Positions 1 to 8,159 of a stretch of DNA of 64,000 nt are shown piece by piece (within the stretch, counting starts at the first letter, position 1; the number at the start of each line of letters is the position of its first letter). The notes under the pieces were generated by a model that worked only from the letters and a program-made list of their open reading frames with translations, was not told where the DNA came from and did no database searches. Source of the stretch: Sphingobacteriia bacterium (GTDB lineage Bacteria; Bacteroidota; Bacteroidia; Chitinophagales; Chitinophagaceae); assembly GCA_004294135.1 (NCBI GenBank), contig RDZY01000012.1, positions 1 through 64,000 of the forward strand, in the 5' to 3' direction. The position numbers and the translations under genes were made by a program.

Positions 1-20
1 GAAATAAAGAGAAAAAAAAT

Positions 21-115
21 GGCAGGCTACTCACATCGCACCGCTACAACCGCTTATCCTTGCTGCATTCCTGCCCTGGGGAAGTTCAGCAGGAGCTGGT
101 CGTGCGAGACCTGCC
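21..115 (-). ncRNA. ffs: Signal recognition particle RNA, small bacterial type
   Basis: Read on the minus strand, this begins GGCAGG and ends CCUGCC, which pair to close a rod-like RNA of about 95 nt. The middle carries the conserved apical region of bacterial SRP RNA (CUGAACUUCCCC, then GGCAGGAAUGCAGCAAGG) and a 3' arm GUUGUAGCGGUGCGAUGUGAG typical of Bacteroidota. In the family this RNA binds Ffh and directs ribosomes making membrane proteins to FtsY and SecYEG. A U-rich run (positions 20 down to 11) follows the 3' end and would serve as terminator. A good promoter sits just upstream at 120-153. The ends are inferred from pairing. Confidence 0.93.
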
Positions 116-119
116 ATGG

Positions 120-153
120 CAAAAGTAACGATTGAATGCTATACTTTTGCAAA
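120..153 (-). promoter_or_regulatory. Promoter of the SRP RNA gene
   Basis: On the minus strand TACTTTTG at 127-120 matches the Bacteroidota -7 consensus TAnnTTTG exactly, and TTTG at 153-150 matches the -33 box with a 22-nt spacer. The -7 box ends 4 nt before the deduced RNA 5' end at 115. This RNA gives a useful local ruler for the distance from -7 box to start site. Confidence 0.75.
142..149 (+). promoter_or_regulatory. -7 box for the FKBP gene
   Basis: TACTTTTG on the plus strand matches TAnnTTTG and lies 16 nt before the chosen ATG at 166. It falls inside the spacer of the divergent SRP RNA promoter, so the two promoters overlap. No clear -33 TTTG is visible upstream. Confidence 0.6.
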
Positions 154-165
154 AAAATAAATAAT

Positions 166-600
166 ATGGGTGTAGCAGATCAACTGGCACAAATAAAGGC
201 CGATAAGGCAAATGCCAATTTAAAAGCAGGGCAGGATTTTTTAGCTGCCAACAAAATAAACGCAGGTATTGTAGAACTACCCAGTGGTTTACAATATGAA
301 GTAATGATAGCAGGTGACGGAGCAAAACCTTCTGCTCATCATGAAGTTACTTGCCATTACCACGGTACTTTAATTGATGGTACCATTTTCGACAGTTCTG
401 TTCAAAGAGGTAAGCCAGCATCTTTTCCACTGAATATGGTAATTAAAGGATGGACCGAAGGCCTACAACTGATGCCTACTGGCAGCAAATGGCGCTTTTT
501 CATACCTGCTGATTTAGGATATGGCGACAGACAAGTTAGTGCTCAAATTGGCGCTAATAGTACGTTAATTTTTGAAGTTGAATTGATCAGTTTTAAATAA
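166..600 (+). CDS. FKBP-type peptidyl-prolyl cis-trans isomerase
   Basis: A 144-residue protein with a short helical N-terminal part (about 1-35) and one FKBP domain (about 38-143). The domain shows the family signatures LPSGLQYEV, YHGTLIDGTIFDSS, the pocket Trp in IKGWTEGLQLM, and DLGYGDR near the end. FKBPs speed up proline isomerisation during protein folding. There is no signal peptide when translation starts at the ATG at 166, so it is probably cytoplasmic. The ATG at 136 would add ten residues, but it lies upstream of the -7 box at 142-149 and is unlikely to be transcribed. The 3' end overlaps the convergent ABC-F gene by 8 bp. Confidence 0.9.
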   Translation: MGVADQLAQIKADKANANLKAGQDFLAANKINAGIVELPSGLQYEVMIAGDGAKPSAHHEVTCHYHGTLIDGTIFDSSVQRGKPASFPLNMVIKGWTEGLQLMPTGSKWRFFIPADLGYGDRQVSAQIGANSTLIFEVELISFK

Positions 601-2506
601 ACTCACTCAATTCAAGCCAACGCATTTCTTTTTCTGTGAGCTGTGCTTCAATATTTAATAATCGGTCGCTTATTTTTTGAATTGATTCGAATCCTAAGGT
701 TCCTGCACTCATTTCATTGGTAAGCGACTGCTTTTCTTTTTCCAAATCTTGAATTTCTTTTTCAAGTATTTCAAACTCCCTTTTTTCCTTAAACGACAAC
801 ACCCTTTTCGAAGCAATTTTTGCAGCTTCGGGCTTCTGGGTTATCATATCTTCTGTTGTTGCCCCTTTTCGCTTTCCTGCCTCTAATGCATCCCACTTAT
901 TTTCTTTCTTCTCATTTTCTTTCTGCCACAACCTATACTGGGTATAATTTCCAGGGAAATCTCGCACTTCTCCCTCTCCTTCAAAAACAAATAAGTGATC
1001 TACCAATCGATCCATAAAATAACGATCGTGACTCACAATTAAAACACAACCTTGGTAATCATTTAAGAAATTTTCCAATACCGCTAATGTTGGAAGATCC
1101 AAATCATTGGTCGGCTCATCTAATATTAAGAAATTGGGATTCCTAAACAACACCACTAATAACTGCAATCGCTTTTTTTCTCCCCCACTCAAAGAATTTA
1201 AATAGGTATACTGCTTATCTGGGGTAAACAAAAACAATTCTAAGAATTGTGCTGCACTCATGGAAGTTCCATCGGCTAAAGGGAAATTCTCCGCAAACCC
1301 TTTCACATATTCTATCACCCGAATATTTTCCTTTATTACCAAGCCCTGTTGCGAAAAATTACCAAATACTACCGTATCACCAATATTTACTTTGCCACTA
1401 TCTGCCTCTTCTAAATGTTGAATTATATTGAGAAAGGTTGACTTCCCTACCCCATTTTTTCCTATTATCCCAATCCGCTCTCCCTTACTGAAATTATAAT
1501 CAAATCCTTTTAAAATAGGTAGATCACCATAAGATTTATACACTTTTTTAAGCTCCACTATCTTTCCGCCCAACCTACTCATTTTCATCTCCAGTTGCAA
1601 TTGAGTATCTTCAATTTTTTGCTTGGCCCTCGATTCTACCTCATAAAAATTATCTTGCCTGCTCTTACTCTTCGTTGTTCTGGCTTTGGGCTGCTTTCGC
1701 ATCCATTCCAATTCCTTTCTATACGTATTTTTGGCTTTATCAATACTGGCCTGCTCACTTTCTAATCGAGCAGCTTTTTGTTCCATATAACTCTGATAAT
1801 CGCCCTGGTATACATACAGTTTCTCCCGCTCCAACTCCCAAATCTCATCACATGTTGCATCTAGAAAATAACGATCGTGACTCACCAACAATAAAGTAAC
1901 CTTTTCTTGATTCAGATAATGCTCTAACCACTCAATCATTTCTACATCTAAGTGGTTGGTTGGCTCATCCATCATTAACAAAGTATGCTGATGAGAAAAC
2001 CCAATATCTATAAGGGTCTTAGCCAATGCTACCCGCTTTCGCTGGCCACCACTTAAGTCTTTTACAGGATTGGTTAAATGATGAATATTTAACTTATCTA
2101 ATATTTGATGCACTTTTGATTCAAAATCCCATGCACCAAGATCATCCATTGCTTCTATACCATCCGTTATTCCAACTGCATCTTCCGCCTCCATTGCAGC
2201 CTCATACTTTTTTATAGCATTGGTGACTGGGTGATTTAAGTGAAATATATTTTCAAGTACAGATTTTTCTTCCGCAAATTTTGGATCTTGCTCAAAAAGA
2301 GCCACCGTTACGTCTTTATGAACCCAATATTTACCAGAATCTGGGGTTTCATTTCCAGTTAAAATCCTTAATAGGGTTGACTTTCCAATCCCATTACGGG
2401 CAATTATAGCGATTTTATCACCTTCATTAACATGGAATGAAATATTGCTAAAAAGCGGATTAATTCCATAACTCTTGGTCAATCCTTCTACCGAAACATA
2501 ATGCAT
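593..2506 (-). CDS. ABC-F family ATPase (Uup/EttA-like)
   Basis: A 637-residue soluble protein with two ABC ATPase domains and no membrane segment. Domain 1 has a Walker A variant ARNGIGKST (about 36-44), signature LSGGQRKR and Walker B with DEPTNHLD. Domain 2 has GKNGVGKST, LSGGEKKR and DEPTNDLD. A charged linker of about 80 residues separates them, and the last 70 residues are coiled coil, as in Uup. ABC-F proteins act on the ribosome in translation, rescue or antibiotic protection; Uup is also linked to precise excision of transposons. The coiled-coil tail favours a Uup-like housekeeping role, but a resistance role cannot be excluded. The -7 box at 2511-2518 is very close to the ATG. Confidence 0.92.
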   Translation of the reverse strand: MHYVSVEGLTKSYGINPLFSNISFHVNEGDKIAIIARNGIGKSTLLRILTGNETPDSGKYWVHKDVTVALFEQDPKFAEEKSVLENIFHLNHPVTNAIKKYEAAMEAEDAVGITDGIEAMDDLGAWDFESKVHQILDKLNIHHLTNPVKDLSGGQRKRVALAKTLIDIGFSHQHTLLMMDEPTNHLDVEMIEWLEHYLNQEKVTLLLVSHDRYFLDATCDEIWELEREKLYVYQGDYQSYMEQKAARLESEQASIDKAKNTYRKELEWMRKQPKARTTKSKSRQDNFYEVESRAKQKIEDTQLQLEMKMSRLGGKIVELKKVYKSYGDLPILKGFDYNFSKGERIGIIGKNGVGKSTFLNIIQHLEEADSGKVNIGDTVVFGNFSQQGLVIKENIRVIEYVKGFAENFPLADGTSMSAAQFLELFLFTPDKQYTYLNSLSGGEKKRLQLLVVLFRNPNFLILDEPTNDLDLPTLAVLENFLNDYQGCVLIVSHDRYFMDRLVDHLFVFEGEGEVRDFPGNYTQYRLWQKENEKKENKWDALEAGKRKGATTEDMITQKPEAAKIASKRVLSFKEKREFEILEKEIQDLEKEKQSLTNEMSAGTLGFESIQKISDRLLNIEAQLTEKEMRWLELSEFI

Positions 2507-2510
2507 GCTG

Positions 2511-2518
2511 CAAAACTA
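2511..2518 (-). promoter_or_regulatory. -7 box of the ABC-F gene, leaderless geometry
   Basis: TAGTTTTG on the minus strand matches TAnnTTTG and ends 4 nt before the A of the ATG at 2506. That is the same distance seen between the ffs -7 box and its RNA 5' end. No convincing -33 box is present. Confidence 0.5.
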
Positions 2519-2568
2519 AGTATCTTAGAGGCTATTATAAAAAAATAACCAACCTGTTTCTCAACAAA

Positions 2569-4395
2569 ATGATCAAGCCCCCTTTTCGCAACCTAAGCAT
2601 TCGAAACAAACTCTTCTTATCACACTTTCTTATTCTACTCATCAATCTCGTGATCATCAGCATCACTTTAAAGGTGAACGATAAAAGAATATTGATTGAA
2701 AAGCTGATGAACCATGTAGAAAGCATTCAAATAAAAATTCACCAACAAAATGAAGCCAAACTCGATTTTTTATTGAATGATCGGCTTGATGAAGCTTTTT
2801 ATATCAATGGCAATTGCGAATCTATTACCCAACATAATCACCTGCTTTTACAGATCGACCAAGCCATCAAAAGCATCAACAAACACCCACTTAGCAAGAA
2901 AAATATCATTGCCGAACAAATCTTATCCATCACCAAAAACATTCACCTACAAGATGAATTATTCAACCAATTAATTGATTCAGTTAAACAACTTGGATTT
3001 GGCAATATGGGATTGAGTGGCATTCTCCCCAAATATTCCCAAGAACTCGGAAACAGCAAACTCATTAACACCGCCGCTCTTACTGCACTTAAACTTCAAG
3101 AAGACTTGTTTTTTTTACATAGAAATGAAAATGCAGTTCTACGGTTCGATTCCATTGCCAACCGTATATTACTCGCTTACCAAAATAGCCCGTCTACCCT
3201 ACTTATTTTAGGGGAATACCAAAAAACTTTCAAAAGAATGGTTAAGCTTGAACATACAATTGGATTGAATAAAAAATCTGGTATACAAAATGAACTTTTC
3301 ATACAAACCAAAAGAAATGAAGAACAACTTCAACATACCATTGACGCCATAAATAATATTTATGAAGCTGACCTAAAAAAACTAGAATGGATTTTTTTAG
3401 GATCGATTGCTGTTACCTTTATAGGGGGATTACTATTAAGCTATATGCTTTCTGTTGAAATTACCAACCCATTAATTATACTGAACAAGGCTATTAAAGA
3501 AGTAGTTGCTACCAAGTTTAAAGACGATATAAATCCTCGCCTGATTGATCAAAATCGCAAGGACGAAATTGGTCAGCTTGCCTTTAACTTTAACCTAGCC
3601 ATCAGAAAAATAAGAAGAAGCATTCGAATTATTCAGGACAAAACAGTTTCCCTTGAAACAAAAAACAAACAACTAATTGAGAACGAAGAAACCTTGAAAC
3701 TAATCAATGCTCAAAAAGATAAATTCCTTTCCATTATTTCTCATGATATGCGTGCGCCGCTCTCTAGTATCATTAGTTTCCTAGACTATTACAAAGACAA
3801 TTTTACCAATTTTACAGCAGCAGAAATAGATTTTGTTTCAACTAATTTAAGCACTCATGTAAAAAAAGTAGTGGAAATGCTAGATGAGCTGCTAATGTGG
3901 TCCAGAGCACAAACAGGAGAAATTCAAGTCAACCTTCAACCGATTGATCTTACCAAAATAATTACCGACACAGTGGAAATATTAAACCAAAGTGCCGTAA
4001 ATAAAAAAATTACCATCACCACCGATATTCACAGTCAACTTATTTGGGGCGACAAAAATATGACCGCATTCATCATTCGTAATATCATTTCAAATGCTAT
4101 TAAGTTTACCCATGAAAATGGAAATATTTTAATCAATACCAAAAGAAATAAAATCAATGCTTTTGTTACCATTAAAGATTCAGGAGTAGGCTTGTCGCCC
4201 GAAAATCTTGGTAAATTATTTCAGGGCAATACCAGCTTCTCTACTTTTGGCACCGCCGAAGAAAAAGGAATTGGGTTGGGACTGGTTCTTTGTAAAGATT
4301 TTTTGGACAAACAAAACGGAAGTATTGAAATTGATAGCGCTCCTGAATCAGGTACTACGGTTAACCTTTTATTTCCAATAGTAGGCAAGCAATAG
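2569..4395 (+). CDS. Membrane sensor histidine kinase
   Basis: A 608-residue protein. A first membrane segment lies near 12-31, then about 245 residues that would be periplasmic and match no domain I recognise, then a second membrane segment near 276-295. A HAMP-like linker and coiled coil lead to a HisKA domain with the phospho-acceptor His392 in SHDMRAPLSS. The HATPase_c domain follows, with the N box (NIISNAIKFT), G1 (DSGVGLS) and G2 (GIGLGLVLC). It should autophosphorylate in response to an envelope signal and pass phosphate to a response regulator. No response regulator is adjacent, so it is an orphan kinase. The rluE-like gene follows after 28 bp and is functionally unrelated. Confidence 0.93.
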   Translation: MIKPPFRNLSIRNKLFLSHFLILLINLVIISITLKVNDKRILIEKLMNHVESIQIKIHQQNEAKLDFLLNDRLDEAFYINGNCESITQHNHLLLQIDQAIKSINKHPLSKKNIIAEQILSITKNIHLQDELFNQLIDSVKQLGFGNMGLSGILPKYSQELGNSKLINTAALTALKLQEDLFFLHRNENAVLRFDSIANRILLAYQNSPSTLLILGEYQKTFKRMVKLEHTIGLNKKSGIQNELFIQTKRNEEQLQHTIDAINNIYEADLKKLEWIFLGSIAVTFIGGLLLSYMLSVEITNPLIILNKAIKEVVATKFKDDINPRLIDQNRKDEIGQLAFNFNLAIRKIRRSIRIIQDKTVSLETKNKQLIENEETLKLINAQKDKFLSIISHDMRAPLSSIISFLDYYKDNFTNFTAAEIDFVSTNLSTHVKKVVEMLDELLMWSRAQTGEIQVNLQPIDLTKIITDTVEILNQSAVNKKITITTDIHSQLIWGDKNMTAFIIRNIISNAIKFTHENGNILINTKRNKINAFVTIKDSGVGLSPENLGKLFQGNTSFSTFGTAEEKGIGLGLVLCKDFLDKQNGSIEIDSAPESGTTVNLLFPIVGKQ

Positions 4396-4423
4396 CCATT
4401 TAAACAACAAAGCCAGTATAAGA

Positions 4424-5029
4424 ATGACTCTTACCCCACATAGGTATTTTCTGCTGAACAAACCATACAATATGGTATCACAATTTGTAAGCAGCCACCC
4501 CGTAAATTTACTGTGTGATCTCCCCTTTATTTTTCCAGATGGTATTCATGCTGTAGGCAGATTAGACCATCATTCCGAAGGGCTATTGATTTTAACGACC
4601 AACAAAAAACTAACCCGATTGCTTTTTCAAGGTAAGCTGCCACATGAAAGAACCTACCATGTATTAGTGAATAATACCGTGACTGAATTACAGCTATCAC
4701 AATTACAATCTGGCGTTCAATTTAAAATAAAAAATGCTGAACTATATACCACCAAACCCTGTACTGTAAAAATTATTGATCGTCCACCTTTCAACTATCC
4801 ATCAACTTATATTGCTTCCGATCGGGTACCACATACATGGCTTAGTATTACCCTCACAGAAGGTAAATTTCATCAAGTAAGAAAAATGCTGGCCGCTGTT
4901 CAACTCAAATGCAAAAGGCTGGTACGTACCAGTATTGAAAAAATTAATTTAAATGATTTACAGCCCAGTAACATAAAAGAGATTCCTGAAAAAGAGTTCT
5001 TTGCCGCACTAAATATTGACGAATATTAA
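4424..5029 (+). CDS. RsuA/RluE-family rRNA pseudouridine synthase
   Basis: A 201-residue protein with the RsuA-family catalytic motif GRLDHHSEGLLILTT, where Asp48 is the expected nucleophile, and the C-terminal family motif EGKFHQVRKM. It lacks an N-terminal S4 domain and begins directly with FLLNKPYNMVSQF. This short form matches RluE, which makes pseudouridine at 2457 of 23S rRNA in E. coli, better than RsuA or RluB. The exact target base here is inferred. It lies 28 bp after the kinase gene on the same strand and upstream of ispH, which has its own promoter. Confidence 0.88.
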   Translation: MTLTPHRYFLLNKPYNMVSQFVSSHPVNLLCDLPFIFPDGIHAVGRLDHHSEGLLILTTNKKLTRLLFQGKLPHERTYHVLVNNTVTELQLSQLQSGVQFKIKNAELYTTKPCTVKIIDRPPFNYPSTYIASDRVPHTWLSITLTEGKFHQVRKMLAAVQLKCKRLVRTSIEKINLNDLQPSNIKEIPEKEFFAALNIDEY

Positions 5030-5063
5030 TCCCCCTCCAATTTCTACTGCTCAACTAAACCCT

Positions 5064-5071
5064 TACCTTTG
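5064..5071 (+). promoter_or_regulatory. -7 box of ispH
   Basis: TACCTTTG matches TAnnTTTG. It ends 14 nt before the ispH ATG at 5086. A weak -33 match, TTTC, lies at 5041-5044 with a 19-nt spacer. Confidence 0.55.
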
Positions 5072-5085
5072 TTGTTTAATATATT

Positions 5086-6318
5086 ATGAAGCAGTTTACC
5101 ATTCCCAATATATATAGGAGTCAACTTATTAGCAGTATTAAAGAAAGCAGAAAGGCTGCAGATAAGTTAAAAAAAGACTTTACACCTACCCTAGTAGATT
5201 TGGGTGCTGTTAAAATTTATTTGGCCCGGCATTTTGGATTCTGCTACGGTGTAGAAAATGCTATTGAAATTGCGTTCAATACAATAGATATGCATCCCGG
5301 TAAGCGCATTTTTTTATTGAGTGAAATGATTCATAACCCACAAGTAAATGCTGACCTTGTTGCCCGTGGAGTTCAGTTCTTACAAGATACTTATGGCAAA
5401 CAAATTATTCCATTTGAATCTTTAACAAGCGAAGACATTGTAATCATTCCCGCTTTTGGTACAACCATAGAAATAGAAGCCAAGCTTTCTGCAATAGGCA
5501 TAGCTATTGAAAAATACAATACTACTTGCCCTTTCGTAGAAAAAGTATGGAATAGAAGTGAGCAGATTGCAAAAAAAGGGTACAGTATCATTGTTCATGG
5601 CAAACCCAAACACGAAGAAACTCGTGCTACCTTCTCACACGCTTCTGTTAATACTCCCACCATTGTAGTAAACGATATGGCTGAAACAATTGAATTGGCT
5701 AAATATATTACTGGAGAAAAAAATAGTACTGACTTTTACAAAACTTTCCAAGGAAGGTATTCTTCTGGTTTTGACGTTCAGAAACACCTACAACAAATTG
5801 GTGTAGTAAATCAAACTACTCAACTAGCTACAGACACACAAGCCATTTCTGACTATTTAAAAGAAGTCATTCTTACTCATTACCAACTTACAGAACAAAC
5901 AATTGGTGAACGTTTTGCAGATACCAGAGACACTTTATGCTATGCAACAAACGACAACCAATCCGCTGTGATTGGGATGCTTGAAACCAAAGCAGATCTT
6001 GCCTTAGTAATAGGTGGGCATAATAGTAGTAATAGCTCTCATTTAGTTGAATTGTGCGAAACCAAACTACCTACTTATTTTATTGACTCCCCAGATAAAC
6101 TTATTAGTGCAACCCAAATACTACATTGTAACTGGCAGACTAAACAAATCAGTACCATTGATCATTATTTACCTACCAATAACCCCATAAGTATTTTAAT
6201 TACAAGCGGTGCCAGTTGCCCCGACGCAGTGGTTGAACAGGTTATTCAAAAAATAAGTTCTTTCTACCAAGTAGAAAAAAAACTAGTCGATTATACACAA
6301 TCACTCACCGCTATTTAG
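5086..6318 (+). CDS. ispH: 4-hydroxy-3-methylbut-2-enyl diphosphate reductase
   Basis: IspH (LytB) is the last enzyme of the MEP pathway and makes IPP and DMAPP from HMBPP with a 4Fe-4S cluster. The three cluster cysteines are visible: Cys53 in HFGFCYGVENAI, Cys148 in NTTCPFVEKVW and Cys378 in SGASCPDAVVEQ. HNPQVN and the histidine-rich HGKPKHEETRATFSHA are also present. At 410 residues it is longer than the E. coli enzyme (about 316) and resembles the long form seen in Bacteroidota and cyanobacteria, with an inserted stretch near 200-260. The 3' end overlaps the convergent outer-membrane gene by 4 bp. Confidence 0.95.
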   Translation: MKQFTIPNIYRSQLISSIKESRKAADKLKKDFTPTLVDLGAVKIYLARHFGFCYGVENAIEIAFNTIDMHPGKRIFLLSEMIHNPQVNADLVARGVQFLQDTYGKQIIPFESLTSEDIVIIPAFGTTIEIEAKLSAIGIAIEKYNTTCPFVEKVWNRSEQIAKKGYSIIVHGKPKHEETRATFSHASVNTPTIVVNDMAETIELAKYITGEKNSTDFYKTFQGRYSSGFDVQKHLQQIGVVNQTTQLATDTQAISDYLKEVILTHYQLTEQTIGERFADTRDTLCYATNDNQSAVIGMLETKADLALVIGGHNSSNSSHLVELCETKLPTYFIDSPDKLISATQILHCNWQTKQISTIDHYLPTNNPISILITSGASCPDAVVEQVIQKISSFYQVEKKLVDYTQSLTAI

Positions 6319-7121
6319 AACAGATTAAAAAAAGTATATTCCAGTTTTAATATAAAGCCATCGGTGGCCGTTCGTTGCATATTGCTGTACAATTGCTTCC
6401 GATAAGCTAGGTCAATTCTTGCTTGACTATTAATAATTAATTGAGCGGCAGGCGCAATATCTAAATACGATTTTCCATTGCCATTTAAACGTTGCCCCAA
6501 CACTTCTAACATCAAATTCAAATTAACCTGTTTGTAACTTTTATATTCCTTAGGCAATATTAGTTTACCTACTGACACCGTATAATTAAAAGCACTATTA
6601 CTTTGAGCAATTGGAAATTTATAGTCGGGTTTATTATCACCTGCACGTTCATAACTCACCGACCCACTAATGGCCACTTTGTTAAGTAACTGTGTGGCAA
6701 TCATCCCCAATTCATAACCAGTATTATGACCTATGGTTTCAATTTCTTCTTGGTGAATATCTGCATTATTTTTGCTTAGCCTACCATAGGCAGACATTCT
6801 AAAATGACTGTGTACTTCATCAATACTTAAGAACCTGTACTTCGCATATACACTCCCACCCTCTGTTATTAAAGCGTTGTTGCGATTGCTAAAAAAAACT
6901 TGCAAATGCACCATCCAATTTTTATTGATTCCCCACATGACTTCTGGCATTAAATGATAATTGATACCACTACCCGCTGTTTGCTGCATAAATGAATGCA
7001 TCGTTCTTATACCCAGTGTTTTTGCAGGCATATTACTGGCTGGCTCTGTTAATACAAATAGCTCTTGTGCGGATGCCTTAAATGCTATTATAAGCATCCC
7101 TACTATAATTATTTTTTTCAT
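6315..7121 (-). CDS. Small outer-membrane beta-barrel protein of the metal cluster
   Basis: A 268-residue protein that begins MKKIIIVGMLIIAFKASAQ, a clear signal peptide. The mature part has alternating hydrophobic strands and ends LKLEYTFFNLF with a terminal Phe, as outer-membrane barrels do. I do not recognise a named family; similar proteins are often called 'transporter' or 'hypothetical' in Bacteroidota. The start at 7121 is chosen because it gives the signal peptide; a longer frame to 7187 would overlap the HMA gene and add a charged tail. It lies 8 bp after the HMA protein gene, so the two are probably cotranscribed, which suggests a metal-related role. Confidence 0.75.
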   Translation of the reverse strand: MKKIIIVGMLIIAFKASAQELFVLTEPASNMPAKTLGIRTMHSFMQQTAGSGINYHLMPEVMWGINKNWMVHLQVFFSNRNNALITEGGSVYAKYRFLSIDEVHSHFRMSAYGRLSKNNADIHQEEIETIGHNTGYELGMIATQLLNKVAISGSVSYERAGDNKPDYKFPIAQSNSAFNYTVSVGKLILPKEYKSYKQVNLNLMLEVLGQRLNGNGKSYLDIAPAAQLIINSQARIDLAYRKQLYSNMQRTATDGFILKLEYTFFNLF

Positions 7122-7129
7122 GTATTGAT

Positions 7130-7648
7130 TTATATTGTTACATGAAAAATTCTTCCTATTCCTTCCATCGTGCCTGTCTTGTGACATTCCATCTTAGTAT
7201 AACTATTGTATTTGGCAAACTGCTTTGAAGAAAGGAATTTTTTATCAATAATCTGAACCGTTTTTTCACCTTGTAATACTTGATCAGTCACATTAATAAA
7301 ATGAAAATAATCATTTCCAATTTTTACATGCGCATCATTTTTAACAGTTAGGTTATTAAAAATCATGGTGACTTTAAAATCAGCCACAGAAAATCCGGCA
7401 GCACTTACTTTTTTTTCTAACGCGTCAAAATCTATTTTACTATTCGGCACAAACCCAATTATAAAGCTGGAATTTTGAATATCACTTTTAACTTCCGATA
7501 CAAAAGTCAAGGTTTTTAAAGATTTAAAAATGGCATTGCTGCACATGCTGCAGGTCAACCCACTTGCCTGAATTTTTACACTTTTTATTTGTGATTGCGC
7601 AATGAAAGAAAGGATAACAAAAGACGATGATAATATAAACTTTTTCAT
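7130..7648 (-). CDS. Secreted heavy-metal-associated (HMA) domain protein
   Basis: A 172-residue protein with a signal peptide (about 1-19) followed by an HMA fold (about 21-95). The metal site is GLTCSMCSNA with Cys33 and Cys36 in CxxC spacing, as in CopZ and the N-termini of copper ATPases. The second half (about 96-172) resembles no domain I know, and contains Cys and His in MECHKTGTMEG, which could add ligands. Its export makes it a periplasmic metal-binding protein rather than a cytoplasmic chaperone. It lies between the HYC_CC_PP gene and the small barrel gene on the same strand. Copper is the likeliest metal from the motif. Confidence 0.82.
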   Translation of the reverse strand: MKKFILSSSFVILSFIAQSQIKSVKIQASGLTCSMCSNAIFKSLKTLTFVSEVKSDIQNSSFIIGFVPNSKIDFDALEKKVSAAGFSVADFKVTMIFNNLTVKNDAHVKIGNDYFHFINVTDQVLQGEKTVQIIDKKFLSSKQFAKYNSYTKMECHKTGTMEGIGRIFHVTI

Positions 7649-7662
7649 ACATAAATTTAATA

Positions 7663-7714
7663 ATTGAATAATAAGTTAACATACCCAAAAAGGATAACGC
7701 TTAAATTATTCAAT
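7663..7714. repeat. Inverted repeat between the HYC_CC_PP and HMA genes
   Basis: ATTGAATAAT at 7663-7672 and ATTATTCAAT at 7705-7714 are perfect 10-bp inverted arms separated by 32 bp. They fill most of the 67-bp gap before the HMA gene. No T-tract follows in the direction of transcription, so it is not a standard terminator. Confidence 0.5.
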
Positions 7715-7715
7715 A

Positions 7716-8159
7716 TCAAATTCTAAATACTCGGTTGAGTAAATACAATGAATTTGTACTAAGTGGAGGTGGATTGGGCTTTACACTAAAATACTTGAAA
7801 GCATTTGCCCATGGCATTTCCGCAATACAATAAATAGGAGTAACCAATATTGCAGTTAAATCAGGAAATATTGCAACAATTTGTGTAAGCGAATGATCTT
7901 CCTGAACTGGCTTTACCAATTTTTCTTCATCCCTGCAACATCCGCCTTTCTCTTTCATGCCGCATTTACTACATGGCTGATCCGAATTTTTAAACAAAGA
8001 CACCCCTGCATATTCATCCATACAATAGTGCAAATTCAGCGTAGCTCCTATAGAAGTAAAGCTGTAAAGCACCAATAAAAATATAGATAAATATTTTTTC
8101 AAGACTTGAAGATACATTTTTTTGAATATTATAAAGGCAATATTCCCTATTTTACCCAT
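7716..8159 (-). CDS. HYC_CC_PP family protein
   Basis: A 147-residue protein with one hydrophobic segment (about 20-39) followed by the three motifs that name this Bacteroidota family: LHYC, then GGCC within a Cys-rich stretch (CSKCGMKEKGGCC), and NPPP near the C-terminus. The function is unknown; the Cys-rich loop and the HMA gene downstream suggest metal binding. The ATG at 8159 overlaps the TGA of the porin gene as TGATG, which suggests coupled translation. A TTG three bases earlier (8162) is also in frame but less likely. Confidence 0.85.
   Translation of the reverse strand: MGKIGNIAFIIFKKMYLQVLKKYLSIFLLVLYSFTSIGATLNLHYCMDEYAGVSLFKNSDQPCSKCGMKEKGGCCRDEEKLVKPVQEDHSLTQIVAIFPDLTAILVTPIYCIAEMPWANAFKYFSVKPNPPPLSTNSLYLLNRVFRI

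Noticed and set aside
86..325. 79-residue minus-strand ORF across the SRP RNA and FKBP start
   Set aside because: It overlaps the SRP RNA promoter and the FKBP coding region and has no protein-like features.
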